From Hirudo medicinalis (lineage: Eukaryota; Annelida; Clitellata; Hirudinida; Hirudinidae), in NCBI GenBank assembly GCA_011800805.1, contig MPNW01000055.1:274144-326003 (forward strand): DNA of 51,860 bases, written 5' to 3'. Of this stretch, positions 1-12,330 are shown in pieces. A model generated the notes under the pieces. That model was given only the letters and a program-made list of their open reading frames with translations. It was not told where the DNA came from and did not search any database. How positions within the stretch are numbered: the stretch's first letter is position 1; the number at the start of each line of letters is the position of its first letter. Made by a program: the position numbers and the translations under genes.

Positions 1-970
1 CCAGAATGAAGATGCTGGCCCGGAGGTACGTTTATTGGCAAGGAATTGACAGGGACATTGAAGACAGGGTGAAGTTTTGCAGTTCGTGTCAGCTAGCTGC
101 AAAGATGCCTGTCAGGAATGAATTGTCTCCGTGGCCGACACCTGATTGTGCTTGGGAGAAGATCCATATTGATTTTGCAGGACCTATGGAAGGAATGATG
201 TTTCTCATCGTGGTGGATGCCTTCTCCAAGTGGCCGGAAGTTATGCAGATGAGAACTTCAACGATCACTGCAACAATCAAAGAGCTGGGTAGGATTTTTG
301 CACAGCAGGGATACCCAAAGGTGCTCGTTTCGGACAATGGGACACAGTTCACAGCTAAGGAGTTCCAAGAATGGAATCCAGCACATCAGATCACCCCCGT
401 ATCAACTCCATTGCAACGGTCAAGCTGAGCGTTTTGTAGATACCTTTAAAAGGACTCTTCAAAGCTGCAGGGGGAGGGAGTAATGGCAGATGCGCTTCAA
501 ACGTTCCTACTGACTTACAGGACCACACCGTGTGCATCTTTATCAGGATTGAAGACGCACGCAGAGAAATTCCTGGGAAGAATATTGAGAACTCCGCTGA
601 GTGACCTCCAACTCAAGAGAACAGTGACTCACCTCCATAGGAATGACCAAGAGATGAAAGAAGTGAAGTCTGGAAGAAAGCGAAGGGAATTTGCTGAAGA
701 AGATGCAGTCTTTGCCAGAGAATACAGTGATCCTAATCATCCGAAGTGGGTGCCTGGCAGGATCAAACGGAGACTGGNGTATCTCATCGTTTAGGAGGGG
801 GAGGTGTTGTGGGTGCACTGAACTATCTATGCTAATGTAGGAGCTAGGAGCGGCAACTTCCCTTTTGTTCGTTCTAGTCCTAGTTATGTGTTAGGTAGTG
901 TGGATGCGTTGGCGAATAAAATAGTTGTCTGTAGTGTCTTGGTGTAATCGACTAACTGCGAGTTACAACA
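1..970 (+). mobile_element. Ty3/gypsy-type LTR retrotransposon, 3' part (integrase end plus 3' LTR)
   Basis: The left edge opens inside a pol gene. Positions 6-428 encode the integrase zinc-finger end (a Cys-x2-Cys pair near residue 25) and the start of the catalytic core, with the first Asp (about 171) and the Asp of an S-D-N-G motif (about 335). The third catalytic residue, Glu in a G-Q-A-E-R motif (about 421-435), is in another frame, so a frameshift lies near 365-385. A further frame change leads to the C-terminal part at 483-794, which ends with a W-V-P-G-R motif typical of the integrase tail. A purine tract (about 793-804) precedes the LTR. The element is therefore broken and inactive at least here. 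The rest of pol, gag and the 5' LTR lie outside the window. Clade within gypsy is not assigned. Confidence 0.88.
805..970 (+). repeat. 3' LTR of the gypsy element
   Basis: This 166-bp segment begins TGTTGT directly after the polypurine tract and ends ACAACA, a perfect 6-bp terminal inverted repeat with canonical TG...CA ends. An AATAAA polyadenylation signal sits at 915-920. A 166-bp LTR is short for gypsy elements. The matching 5' LTR and target-site duplication would lie left of the window, so the boundaries rest on the ends, the purine tract and the poly(A) signal. Confidence 0.8.
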
Positions 971-1063
971 CTGGTTTTACCAACAATTCCAACTGAATAG
1001 AATATTAATGACATTAAAATATATTTAATTAACACTAATTAACAACACACAACTACTACTTAC

Positions 1064-2809
1064 TTGACTTTCCTGAGTTTGTTCGACTACAAATCTAAGA
1101 CTGTCGGAAAGAATTTCGTTGCTTGGACTGAGAGCTTCCACAACGAGACGAGGAGATGACAAAAGATGGCTGACATTTTGTGGAAGGACCACTGAGAGAT
1201 CGTGTTTTGTTGCTGGGGAGGGAGCCACCAACTTTTCTGAGAGAACCAACCCTGATTGACAGAAAACCTGGTAAAGGACCTCACTGGTGGGAAACGATGA
1301 TTCGACCTTGACTTTCAGTGTTTCACCGACCTAAATAAAATATTTGTTAACGTATGTCATTCTTGAAGTTATTTTATAACTAAATATTTCACTTACAACA
1401 ACTTTTGGCGGCTTTTCATCCAGCAAGACAGGAAGTGTCCAACTTCGTGCTTGGTCGAACATGGCAGAACTTCTTCCAGATGAGCAGTGACAATCTTACC
1501 AGATTCCTTGTCCTCAAACTGAGCCTGAACAAAATTTCGTGAAACAATTCGCAAAAATAGGTAAATTTTGCTAAACTTAAATTAAAAAAAAAAGATTTTT
1601 ACTTCGAGTTCAAGTTTGACGTCTTCCTTGGGAACTTTGAATGAAAACTCGGCAAGGGAGTTTGGTTTCATTTTCAATGGCAGTTTTTCTTCTCTGGGGC
1701 CTTCTGATGATGAACTGTAGTGCTTGACCTTGACTGTTACCTCTTTTTCCTCTGTACTTGCTGGAAGCACCTCATCGACTGGTTTCAATAAGACCTGACA
1801 CGTAATTTTAAATTATTAAGAAATATCGAATTTGGAAATATTATGTAATGGAAACCAAAGACTTAGTGTCTCACTTGTCCAACATACGACAGTCCAGGCT
1901 TAAAGAAGACAGGAGTGAATTCGCTGAAGAACAAAACATGTGATTGGTCGACGAAGATGACACGGACATCTCTGGTGACAGGAACCATTAAATCAGGTCT
2001 CATTTTGTCTTTACTTTCTTCCTCCTTCTCACCATCACTTTCACTTGGTTCTTCACGTGGAGGACGCAATTCTTCAACCTTAACTGAAACTTTGATCTCG
2101 TATCCTACCAGGGGTTCATCTGTTTTCATGCCCAAGACTTGTTTGATTTCATCAGGTTTCAGCAGAAACTCTTTGTGACCAGCAACGAGCTGTTAAAGTG
2201 TATTAGTCATTCATTAGTATCAACAAATTTTGATATTTCCAAAACAGATAAAATATTTAGTTTCTGGAAATAGCACTAGGAACCTCGACTCGTGGGAATG
2301 ATCCTGATTTTGAATTGTCTCCAAGTGAAAGTTGTAGTTCCACTTTTCCTTTTAACGAGTCCCCAGAATGATAACTGAATAATAAAATTAGTAGTTATTT
2401 ATTCAATTATGTGCAATATAATTGATATAATAAATGTGAAGATTAAAGCATTTATTACCTGGCCACCACACTGACATCCAAGCTGGAACTTTTGCTCTCG
2501 TCACTTGAATGGAGAGTGAGATACCTCGGAGATCTAATTTCAACCGGGAAGCATTCTTTATCTGGAAACATTTTCACCTCACGTTAAGTTGGAAACTTAA
2601 ACTCCACGAATGAAGTGAAATGAAGACACACGTAGTTCTAGTTATTAACACGAGGTAAACATTTCATTTGCAAAAAATAACTTCCACACCGTATAATATC
2701 AATTAATAATATTATAATTAATTAATATACTTTTGTACTCACGTGACTTTGTAAATTTAGTCCTAAATAAGCAGTCACCCCTTCCGGTGTGTTTATTCGT
2801 TGTCAGCAT
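1064..2809 (-). pseudogene. Alpha-2-macroglobulin/TEP family fragment (MG3-MG5 region)
   Basis: Six exons on the minus strand encode thioester-protein-family macroglobulin domains: 2459-2561, 2284-2374, 1875-2189, 1603-1794, 1398-1524, 1064-1330. The first covers the F-P-V-E-I start of MG3; 1875-2189 carries the family signature F-K-P-G-L-S-Y-V-G-Q-V opening MG4; 1064-1330 is MG5-like. The family normally starts with a signal peptide, MG1 and MG2 (about 220 residues), which I cannot find between here and MPV17. A phase-compatible first exon (2743-2809, ATG at 2809) exists but has no signal peptide. Exon 1398-1524 is 127 bp: its beginning is open in one frame and its end (T-L-P-V-L-L-D-E-K-P) in the next, so one base is extra. 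The bait region, thioester and receptor domains would lie left of the gypsy element. It could be a decaying paralogue, or a live gene with an assembly error and a distant 5' end. Confidence 0.72.
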
Positions 2810-3552
2810 AACTCAAGGTTATTACCTCCGATTATATCGGTAGAAATAAGAAATTCTTCCAAAGTATTATTAGATCACCGGGACACGAGCCTCTGCTTCA
2901 AAGGGGCTTCGAAAATCGAAATAAATTTAAATTAACCAGCAATTTTTTGAACCCTGGTTTTAAAATATTGAATCATTATCTTTTTTTTGTTTTTCCAGTA
3001 CCAAAATTGATACTTGATTACTTGTTGCACACCAAAATAGACAGTGGGGCCTCTTCAAAGCTTTGAATGCCCCTGTCATCACGTGTAGCCTGAAGAGTTC
3101 AGGGTTCATTGAGATGCCAATGATCCAGACAAAAGTAGTTCTTCTTTGACTTTATCCGTTTGCCAAATACTAGAAGTTTAGATCAAATTTTCATTAAAGT
3201 AATGAATTGCCAAAGTAATTCATTGTGGAGACTAAAAATTGAAGCATTTCAGGCTGGGTTGTGAATGAGACACTTGACGATTGTTGCTTTTTTCAGTCGC
3301 ATTCTGGAATGTGCAACCCTCCGAGCACAACGGAATGAAAGCATCAAAACAAGACAACATTTGTTATTGATAAGGCCAACCTTTTTTTAAATTACAACAT
3401 AATGGAACGTGACAGAACATATTTTTGCGTTTTCGTAATTTGATGAGGTTTTTTTTGCTTTTTGTGTCGTTTTCGATGATTATAGACAAAAAATCTTAAA
3501 ATGATAGGTGAGGCGAATGATATGAGACTAGATGATGCGTAATAGACGGTAC
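2810..3552. other. Gene-free stretch right of the A2M fragment
   Basis: AT-rich sequence with no convincing exon on either strand. In particular there is no sign of the MG1-MG2 exons expected upstream of the minus-strand macroglobulin fragment. Confidence 0.6.
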
Positions 3553-3944
3553 CGGGGGTGTAAATGTACCAAAAAAAACTTTGGTGGGGCTTTAATTAAA
3601 TAACAACATAAATGACAAAATTTGCTATTTTGTGCTAAATAATTTGCATCACGCCCACATTAATATAATTGTATGCTTATGCATATAGTTCATTATTACT
3701 TATAAAAGAGTAACAATCGATTTCATATGTTAAAAGAACCAAATAGTCTTCTTCTGATCTCCGAAATGTTCAACAAATTGTTCTGCTATGTCACTCGGAT
3801 TAACTTTATCAAGGATTTCCTTATAAACATGACACAGTATAACCGCATTCAAACGTTCTTGGGGCTGTTTCTATTGTTAGCCCTACCATGCAAAATATTG
3901 GTGGGGCTACAGCACGACCAGCCCCATATCTATTAACGCCCCTG
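3553..3944 (-). mobile_element. Internally deleted hAT-family DNA transposon
   Basis: The ends form an imperfect terminal inverted repeat: the left starts CGGGGGTGTAAAT, and the reverse complement of the right starts CAGGGGCGTTAAT (10 of 13 matching). Both are followed inside by the same subterminal GGTGGGGCT block near 3582 and 3899. The flanking 8 bp are similar (GACGGTAC at 3545-3552, GACTGTTC at 3945-3952; 6 of 8), as for a decayed hAT 8-bp target-site duplication. Between the ends, minus strand about 3872-3730, is a short reading frame with an E-R-L-N motif followed by an acidic/hydrophobic stretch, like the C-terminal end of the hAT dimerisation domain. Only this tail of the transposase remains, so the copy is non-autonomous. 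Confidence 0.72.
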
Positions 3945-4334
3945 GACTGTTCCACTAAGAGGGGGATTGCTCAAAATTTTGGAGGATAAATAAATCCCTG
4001 CTTGAATATGCAAACATGTAATGATGTGTCTCCGCCCTCAAAACTTTCCTTTGCAGTGAAAGTTACCCTCTACATTAAATGATCTTGAAGCTCTGTTTGA
4101 ATATATGCCACTCTATTCAAACTCTGCATCGTTATCGTTATGCGCAAATGATAAATGTTAGATGACTTTTTTTAATTTAAACATACCTATAAATTCTTCA
4201 CACTTTTTAAAATATGTTAATGTTTAAAATTTAATTACATCGCATTAAAAAAAAAAGTAGTCTTGAATTTCATTGAACGCACATCGCACTTTACAACCCT
4301 ATTCGACCTTACCTTATTATTTTTCAGCTGAAAA
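3945..4334. promoter_or_regulatory. Presumed 5' flank of MPV17
   Basis: This 390-bp stretch lies between the hAT element and the MPV17 start codon and must hold at least the proximal promoter and 5'UTR. I see no clear TATA box or other motif; assignment is by position only. Confidence 0.35.
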
Positions 4335-5294
4335 ATGTCGCGGCTTTTAAATGTTTACATGAGTTGTTTAAAATTTCATCCTCTTAAGACTCAAGCTTTG
4401 ACGACCGGTAGATTTGCTTTGAGACAACCAAATGCAAACCAGATTATTTCATGTCGAATTTTTTAAGGTGTGTTGATGAGTGCAGGTGATGCCATAAGCC
4501 AGACGTTCGTGGAGAAAAAGACTCTTCAAGAATATGATATCAGAAGAACGTCGCGGTTTTTTGTTTTGGGGACATTTTTAATAGTAAATCATAATCATTA
4601 ATAAAGGTATTTATAATGTTGGTCTGCTAACATTGAAACTTTCACTTTTTAAGGGTCCTGCATTAAGAGTTTGGTTTGTATTTCTCGACCGAACCATAAA
4701 GCGACCTCCACCTGTGGGAGTTTTCCAGAAGCTTGCACTTGACCAAGTAAATGAAACCTTTTCACCATTTCTATTATTCTTTTCCATTATTTTCATTGTT
4801 TACATTATGGTGGTAAATGCACTAAATCATTGATAATGTCTTTCAGTTCTTTATGTCACCAGCCATATTAGCTTTAATTCTGAGTTCAATGACCTTATCA
4901 ACAACTTATTCCATAGAAAAAACAAAAGAAAAACTTAAAAAGGTAATTTCTCATATTTAGTACATCCATTCTCGGCCTAATCATAATTGAATGCTGCTTA
5001 TTTCATTTTATAGGATTTCTTCACTGTGCTTTTCAATGGATATAAAGTAAGTTCTCAACTTGCCAACATCAATCATCAACTAAACACATTGCCACTCTGT
5101 TTTAGATATGGCCTGCTGCTCAGCTCATAAACTTTTATGTGGTCCCGCTGCAACACAGGTGAATCGTTTTTATGACTTAAATCCATTGGAAGCAGCTTAA
5201 TGATGTAAAATAAAATTTCACTTACAGGATACTTTTTGTCAACACTGTGGCACTATTTTGGAACATTTATCTTGCCTATAAGTCCATGCACTGA
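4335..5294 (+). CDS. MPV17: MPV17 mitochondrial inner-membrane protein, complete
   Basis: Seven exons (4335-4407, 4468-4583, 4654-4746, 4847-4942, 5014-5046, 5106-5158, 5228-5294) join with GT-AG junctions and consistent phases into 176 residues, the length I know for human MPV17. Recognisable blocks are H-P-x-K-x-Q-x-L-T-x-G at the N terminus, G-D-x-I-S-Q in exon 2, W-x-x-L-D-R in exon 3, L-D-Q at the end of exon 3, and the C-terminal I-W-P-A-x-Q-L-I-N-F-Y-V-V-P-L followed by W-N-x-Y-L-A-Y-K. Several hydrophobic segments match the four-helix PXMP2/Mpv17 family fold. MPV17 is an inner mitochondrial membrane protein needed for mtDNA and nucleotide maintenance. All introns are about 50-100 bp, so no alternative form is evident. 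PXMP2 and MPV17-like paralogues share the fold; the length and motifs favour MPV17 itself. Confidence 0.93.
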
Positions 5295-5894
5295 TGTGGA
5301 ATATCTATTATCATGTTCTCATATCCCCTGCAATTAGATCCATACATTGCATACCATGTTTCCACCATATAGGTTTTTGTTTATTGAAAGAAGTTTGTTT
5401 CATCAAAGATGTTTAAGCATTTATCACCAGTATATTTTACAATTCATGTGTTTGAGGGGGTACAAAAACCTGGTAAAATAACAATGCATATTCACAAAAT
5501 CATATCATTCACAAGGGGATAACTAGTCACACGACATTGGAGTCACCACGATTCCCATATTTGGTTATCGATGGCCAAGCTAATCGAGGGAAGAAATGCA
5601 CACCGTTGCAGGAAATTTGATTCGAATGCGGGGAATTGGGCTCTGAATTGCAGCAGACCTTGGAAGCCATTGACTTTGGCTGACATTCGTCATGCTCCTC
5701 AAGAGCCTGCCCTTCCAAGAAGATTGGATGTTTTAAATCTAAATGCCGCTGGATCAAGCAGATGATGCATTTTTTATTTTCATTCTCCAAAAATTTAATT
5801 TATCTCCAACTTAAATTTCTCCTCTCGGTATTGAAAATGCTTACGGGAGTCGTTATGCGAATTCAGAAAAATAGACGAATGCTCAATGGTGAAT
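5295..5894. other. Convergent intergenic region between MPV17 and DCAF8
   Basis: MPV17 (+) and DCAF8 (-) end toward each other here, so this contains both 3'UTRs. A less AT-rich block at 5525-5760 is open on both strands (about 64-88 codons) but matches no family I know and has no convincing splice context. Confidence 0.5.
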
Positions 5895-8800
5895 TCAAGA
5901 GGAGGCACATTGAATGTTCTGTCTCCCTGTGCCATCACCATCATCTTCATTAGGATCATTATCATCGTTGCCATTGTTGTTATCTTCTTCTTCATCATCG
6001 TCTGTAACCATGGCCAAATCACTGGAGCTTTCACTGCTTGATCCTGCTTCTTCTGCTCCTCTCTGACAACAAGTTGTGGTTTTAGCAATGGCATAATTGG
6101 TGACCAATTAATGTTGTGATGGGGTGACCGTCATAAGAAGAAATGTCATTAAATTCCTGCTGGTTGTTGCAAGAGCGACGCAGCAGTCTGAAATGCCCTC
6201 AAAGAGCCTAATGACGTGATAATGTGACAAAGTACGTGACGATTGCTGAGCACTTTGTGTTCGCCACACATTGTTTCGGAAATCCACTGTTTTCAATGAA
6301 TCTACTCTTAAATTTCATTTTAAAAGGTTTTTCTTCAGAGCCAAGTAACTCAACCACTCAGCAAGTTGGTGTAAGGTGTATTAATCACTCACTCTTAAAG
6401 TCCTCATGAGAAACCAGAGCAATCTCGAGTCATCGAATTCTGCGTAGATCCGATTCTTTGGCCTCGACCTCTTGTTCGACTTCCTCTCCTTACAAAATTG
6501 TGAACATAGTCAAAAAAAATATAGGTATTTTCCATGCTGATCTTTAAGCATCTTAAAATGCAATTGCATCAGATTTGGCAGCAAAGTTTGTTGTTAAGCC
6601 TATCAACTAACAAGGTTGAATTTCTCGAGGTCGGATACTGGACTTTCGTTGGGAGACCAGAGTTTGACGTCGTTGTCGAGGCCGCTTGTTGCGATGAGTG
6701 GAAGAGTTGGGTGGTTTTCAATGACGTTCACCTATTCGAGAGAATTCATTTCAAATTGAAATCAAAGAATCTAATGACTTCAAATTTTTTTTTAGATTTT
6801 TTTTTATTAAATAAAAATCTTTTTTACAAGATTTATGATTAAGTATGTAATTTTGCGGGTTTTGTAACTGTATTTAATGTCATTTTGTTTAATAAAAAAA
6901 ATCTAAAAAAAAAAATTTCAAATTGATGAACTAACCACTCCAGCATCATCAGCATGGAAGACATTCACCAATTCTGTGCTTTCCTTGTCCCAGATGAAAA
7001 CATTTCCACAGTCACTTCCACTAACAACATATTCACTCTTTGCTCCGTAGAAATTGACACCTTTGACTGTTTTAGCAATGACAAGATATCTGAGTCTTGC
7101 ATTTTATAAAATCATTATTAAATTCTGGTGATATGATTGGATAAGAATTTGAAGATATTTCACTTAGAACGACACTTTAATCATGTTAGTTTCAAAAATG
7201 GTATGAACTTATAAAAATACCTGTAGCAGAATTCTTGTGGCCATCGTAACTTTTGAGGTGAGAGGCTTCGTCGGAGAACGTCGAATCGAACAAATAAATG
7301 TCATCATCATTGTATGAAGCTATGACCTCTGTCGATTAACAAACATTTTTATCAGTTAATCAATTAACAATAAACAGGGTCATCGGTCATCAAATAATAA
7401 AACATGACATTCCATAAGAAATCTTTGATTCACATTGTAATTAAGATTGTCATATTTTATACAAAAAGGTAACAGGATGGCCAATTGGTCATATTCCACT
7501 TGATGTATTTCAATACATCATTCATGCTGTGATGTTCAGCAACTAATCTACATTATTCATGAGTTAATTAATAGTCATCAGTAATTGTCTAGCCAATCAA
7601 CCTGTTCCATTGTAATTGTAGACTGCAGCTGTTATGTGGTCATATCCATTGTTGAGATTTTCTGGACAGAACTTCTTCATGCTCATGTCTGCTTTGCTGT
7701 TCTATGTAAATGGAGAATAAGGATGTCAGTATGTCTAATTAAGCAATTAATTATATATTTCTAATTATTTTAAGGTGATTAAAACTTAAATAAACATCAG
7801 TACTTAACATTTGCAAACAACTTGTAGATATTGCAGACGATTTGTTAATAACAGCTTAGTAACAGTTGAGCATAAAATGGGCAAGTTTCCCCATATATGA
7901 TTAGGTAATTGTTATACCATTTATGCATAACTTGATAAAATTATTATAAGTGAATGATAACAATAGTAACAATAATGATAGAGGAATAAATATAACTAAA
8001 ATAAATGTTTACCTTCTGAATATTTCTGACATCATATATCCTAAAATATTAAAATTATTTTCAACAATTATTTCAAAACCTTTCATGAAGCCTTGGTGAC
8101 AAAATTAGAAGTGAGAAATTTCTAAATTCATTAAACTGATATTTAAATCCAAACACAATGAACTTAAAACGTTGCTAATGTTCGAACCTGACATAGGGGT
8201 CCCTGCCGACAACACATATTTCGTAGCTCTTCATCGGATTGGCGTGGACAGAATACAGAGCCACCTTTTTGCCATCACGTTTTGTCATAAAGGACCTGAT
8301 ACAAAACATTTGAACTGATTAACAACACAATTCAGATACAAACAACCAATTAAACGATTGTAAATTGAAATGGATTATCAATCACTTGACGTGATTCACT
8401 GCAACATCATAATCCATGAGCAGTAAACAAGTATTTCATTTGGAGCTTGTAATTACCAATTAATCAATTGATTAACATGTAAGTAGCTGCTTAAGATGGT
8501 AACAACAATAACAATAATAATAATAACAATACTAGGATTTAAACACATGATAATAATTTTTAAAATAAATGTCAGGAAACACAAACAAGTAACAAACATG
8601 CTTGGCTTCCCAATTCTCAAATCAATCTGAAAAGTCACTCCATCCTCAGCACAGCTATAAAACTCATGAGCACTGTCCTGAATGAGGGCCAACTGCAAAG
8701 AGAAAAATATTTGAAACAAATTAACAACAAAATGAATAACTCTCACGAGTTCCTTGACAAGTGCATCAAATCAATCACGGCCAATAATAAAATGACCGGC

Positions 8801-11133
8801 CTTGGTTAGAAATTATTCTTATGCAATAATAAAGACTTAACCATGTTTTATCACAGTTGTGTTTCAAAATGGTCACTTGGTTGCTTAATTGTGAATAAAA
8901 TATGAATCTGGCACTAATGAGAGTAAAGGAAAACAAATGCTAACTTTGTGGGCAGCACCCTTATGAGTAGCAAGTTTCTTGTGGCAGCTGCAAGATCCAG
9001 TTGTTGACAGCTGAGCTATCCTTACCACCCCATCCCTGGCACATGTGGCTATGTGACTGTCATTGGAGTGGGGCATGAATTTTGTCTGCAGATGAAATAA
9101 TTGACCTCATTATTTAAATTGTCCTAATGATGGCAATGATATTTTTAAATACTGCAAGGAACAAAAACAAATAATAATTGTATTATTAAACATCAATTTA
9201 TCTTATTATATTAACATATTAGTAACAAGAGAAATTTAAATTACCTGGAAAATATTCTCTTTGTGGTGAGTGGCAAATGAGGTGTTGACCTTCCCCCTGG
9301 TCCAATCATAAATGACCACGCTCATGTCGTCCGAACCGCTGGCAACGAGATTGCCTGAGCGCACAAAGGATAATAATAATAATAATAACGGATCGTAATA
9401 ACAAATAATAATGACTAACAAAGCATTGAATAATTCTAGCAAAATGAGTGCTTTGGATTTAAAAAATTCAGCTGCCCCTGTGATTAGGAAATATGAAAAA
9501 ATAGTAAAAAATACTAATTAAAGGTCCCAACCGGCTTCGTTGAAATGCAAGCAGTTGACGCATCCAGTGTGTTCCTCGTAATTGCTCACCAAGCCAAACC
9601 TCTTCACTATGTCAGCATCACGAATTACTGCCTCCTGGTAGGCCAAATAACCTGAAATAAATAGATTTTAATAAATAATTACTTAAGAAAGAAAAAAATG
9701 AGAAAAAGATGAGAGAACCAAACTGAAGAAGTCAGAACAAAACAAATAATGTATATAATATAAATAAGCAATTAAATTATAAGCTTTAATAAAATGGGTC
9801 ATGACTTTTAACCTTTCAGCTTGTCAGAATATACAAACAAGTGTAAATGCATCAATAAAATCTCAATTTGAATCCTTTAAACCAAGCAATTCAAGTGCAA
9901 ATGACCATTAAACTTCCTGGGTGGATAACCCATTTCTCTCTGCCTGCTCAGCTTCAGGACATTCAAGTGGAACTTGGTGGTGACATCATCTTCCACTTTG
10001 GGCTTCTTCTCCAAGTCCTTCTTGTTCTTTCGGTTGGCTCCGAAAGTTCTCGTCAAGAAGAAGTCTCTGTTGAAGAACATATCTTCGAGGTTCTCCATGT
10101 TGTCGTCATCGTCGTCGTCGGTGTCCGAGTCGGAAGACGGAGTGGTCGTCGAAGGAGAAGCAGAGGGAAGTTCGATTGCAGCCAGGTCGTTCATTTCCTC
10201 ATCGTTCTCTTCCTCTCCGGCAGGCAGGTCGATGGCATCTGGTGCATCTTAAAAAGTGTTTCAATATTACAAGCTGCAGATGGTAATGCATTCCTTTAAA
10301 AAATCATTTAATTCCATGTGGATAATGGAGAATCATTTCCTCTTTAGGTCAGGAACTTATACCAGTGAAAGCTGCTGAAAGTTATGTTTGAATAGCAAGG
10401 ACAACTACTTCCGAGAGAAATGGAAAGTTGGAGGCTTAAAAGAAAAAAGTATCCGAAAGGTTAATTTTTTTTAATTCTGCGCCTTTCGACCACAAATACC
10501 GATCACCGCAATCATGATGATAGTTTTTTTTGGGCGGAGCTAAGAACTGATTGTGAGTTTAATTTACCAGCATCTCTTGTTTCTACCAATGGACCTTCTT
10601 TGAGTTTCTTGTGCTGCACTGTGACACGAGCAAACATATAAATAACAAGCATTTCTTGTCATAACACTGGTCCTACCTTCTCTGGCATTCTCATTCATGG
10701 CATCATCGTCATCCTCATCGTCCTCAACCTTTTCTCTCAATCTCTTCCTTGACTTTGTTTTCCCCCCACTTGAACTGCAACTAGTTTCTTCTGTGGCTGA
10801 AGCTTCACCTCCAAAATCCTGACCTTCAGAGTTGGTTCCAGTTTCATTTGTCGTCTTCATTGAAACCTCAACCAAATGCTCTTTAGAAATATCATTTGCA
10901 GTGTCGTTGTCGATGGAGTCAGGTATTATTGCATATGCTTCGAGAGTTGCAGATCTTTCATGTTCATCCATTTTGTTAGTTTCCTTGTCAGGGGTGAGTG
11001 AATCATTCATAACAATCATGTTCAGAGAATTGCTCGATGTACTTTTGGAGGCATCATCAGTTGATGAAGAAAAGTTTTTGTTATCACTTGGCGATGAGCA
11101 CAGGAGCGAATCACAGCTTCCATAGGATGACAT
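5895..11133 (-). CDS. DCAF8: DCAF8, WD40 substrate receptor of CUL4-DDB1 ubiquitin ligase, complete
   Basis: Fourteen exons join without phase conflict into 699 residues: 10677-11133, 9930-10247, 9532-9651, 9245-9354, 8945-9085, 8598-8692, 8188-8295, 8013-8040, 7602-7701, 7221-7328, 6936-7066, 6612-6731, 6393-6488, 5895-6062. Residues 1-258 are Ser-rich and Asp/Glu-rich and disordered-looking. About 280-610 form WD40 repeats with DCAF8 hallmarks: [32 protein letters not shown]-x-E-D-G-V, G-V-N-F-Y-G, S-G-S-D-C-G and [12 protein letters not shown]. The conserved [10 protein letters not shown] block follows, then an acidic tail ending near I-Q-C-A-S-S, similar to the known vertebrate C terminus. 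The product would recruit substrates to CRL4. The ATG at 11133 is chosen over one 39 bp upstream because it gives a typical M-S-S start; the upstream one remains possible. Human DCAF8 (597 aa) is shorter, mainly in the N-terminal region. Confidence 0.93.
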
Positions 11134-12330
11134 TCTTTGTTCAATCTTATAAAGAAAACAAAATGAATTCACAGAAGTATGTAATAATTTATATTTCTAT
11201 ATTTTCAGATTGTTCTTATGTCCAAAAACTTTATGCAGTAAAATTTGGAAAAGTAAATATATTTATAAGTGAAACTAGTGGAATTTAAAATTGATAATCT
11301 GCCTTATGGGAGCAAAGTCCCTAGCTGATGCCAGGCAAACTAGCATTATTTTCCTCCATTTAAAGCCAATGTCGATTTTACGACGAATAAAAACCATTTT
11401 ATGTAAATCGGAATATGCTCGAAAACTGCTACCCTCGATTTGCAATGAAATGTTTTTATTTATTTTACCGTTAGCTTCGCTCGTCACAGATGATAATGAA
11501 GTTAAGTAACATCTAAATAAGATGTCAAGCGTAATTCCTAAATATCGGTGGAATGAAAAAATATTGAAAATGTAAATGTTATAAACAAAGTTTTGTACCA
11601 AATCGCAAATATCAATCACATACAATTTATTTCAGCTCGTCCAAGGAGAAGCGAATTAAATCGAAACAACCATCTGAGGCAAAAAATTGTTACCACTTCA
11701 AAAACAGTAAACATACCAAACGAATTCTGATATAACTTATGACAGAAACTACATGTCCTCACAATTCCAATTGAGATATTGCTAAATAATTTTTATTTGA
11801 AAATTTGTTTTAACCAAGGTTTTTTGCTGCTTTCTTTATTTGCTGCAAAGTTGGTTTCCTTTTACTTCTAACGCTTAGCACTAGTAACTAAGATGCTGAA
11901 AAACTTTACTTTTGTTTAAAGAAAATTTATGATTTTTGTCTTATATCGTCTTATTGAATATTCTCAACTCTTGATCAATTCTTATAATTCATTTAGGATA
12001 TATTTATGAGTTCCGTTTTTGGATCCGCTAGCAGATTGCAGATTGTTTGTCGAATTGTTGAATACTTTTTGATAAAATGTTTTTAGCAAAAACCTATTTA
12101 TAAACTAAATAGTTAGTTATTTAATGTTAAATGCTCTGTACTTCATTCGACTGAGTAACCTTGAATCCTGTTTTTTTTCTGAAAATTATTTTTCTAGCGA
12201 GCACAATACAAAAAACTACCAATGACATTCAACTTGAATATGGAATATGGCACCAGTTAACTAAATTCACTTATTAGTTTTAGATAGTTAATCTCTGGTT
12301 TATTTCAGTGAAAGTTAATTAGGTACGTAT
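11134..12330. other. Gene-free AT-rich stretch upstream of DCAF8
   Basis: Presumably includes the DCAF8 promoter at its left end. Opposing open frames at 11275-11625 show no recognisable protein or splice structure. No RNA gene recognised. Confidence 0.5.

Noticed and set aside
3727..3936. Plus-strand 69-codon frame
   Set aside because: It is the antisense of the hAT transposase tail; the minus strand carries the recognisable motif.
5527..5790. Overlapping open frames on both strands between MPV17 and DCAF8
   Set aside because: No recognisable domain, no splice consensus, and position fits 3'UTR.
9877..10299. Long plus-strand frames opposite DCAF8 exon 2
   Set aside because: Mirror of the Asp/Glu/Ser-rich DCAF8 N-terminal coding sequence.
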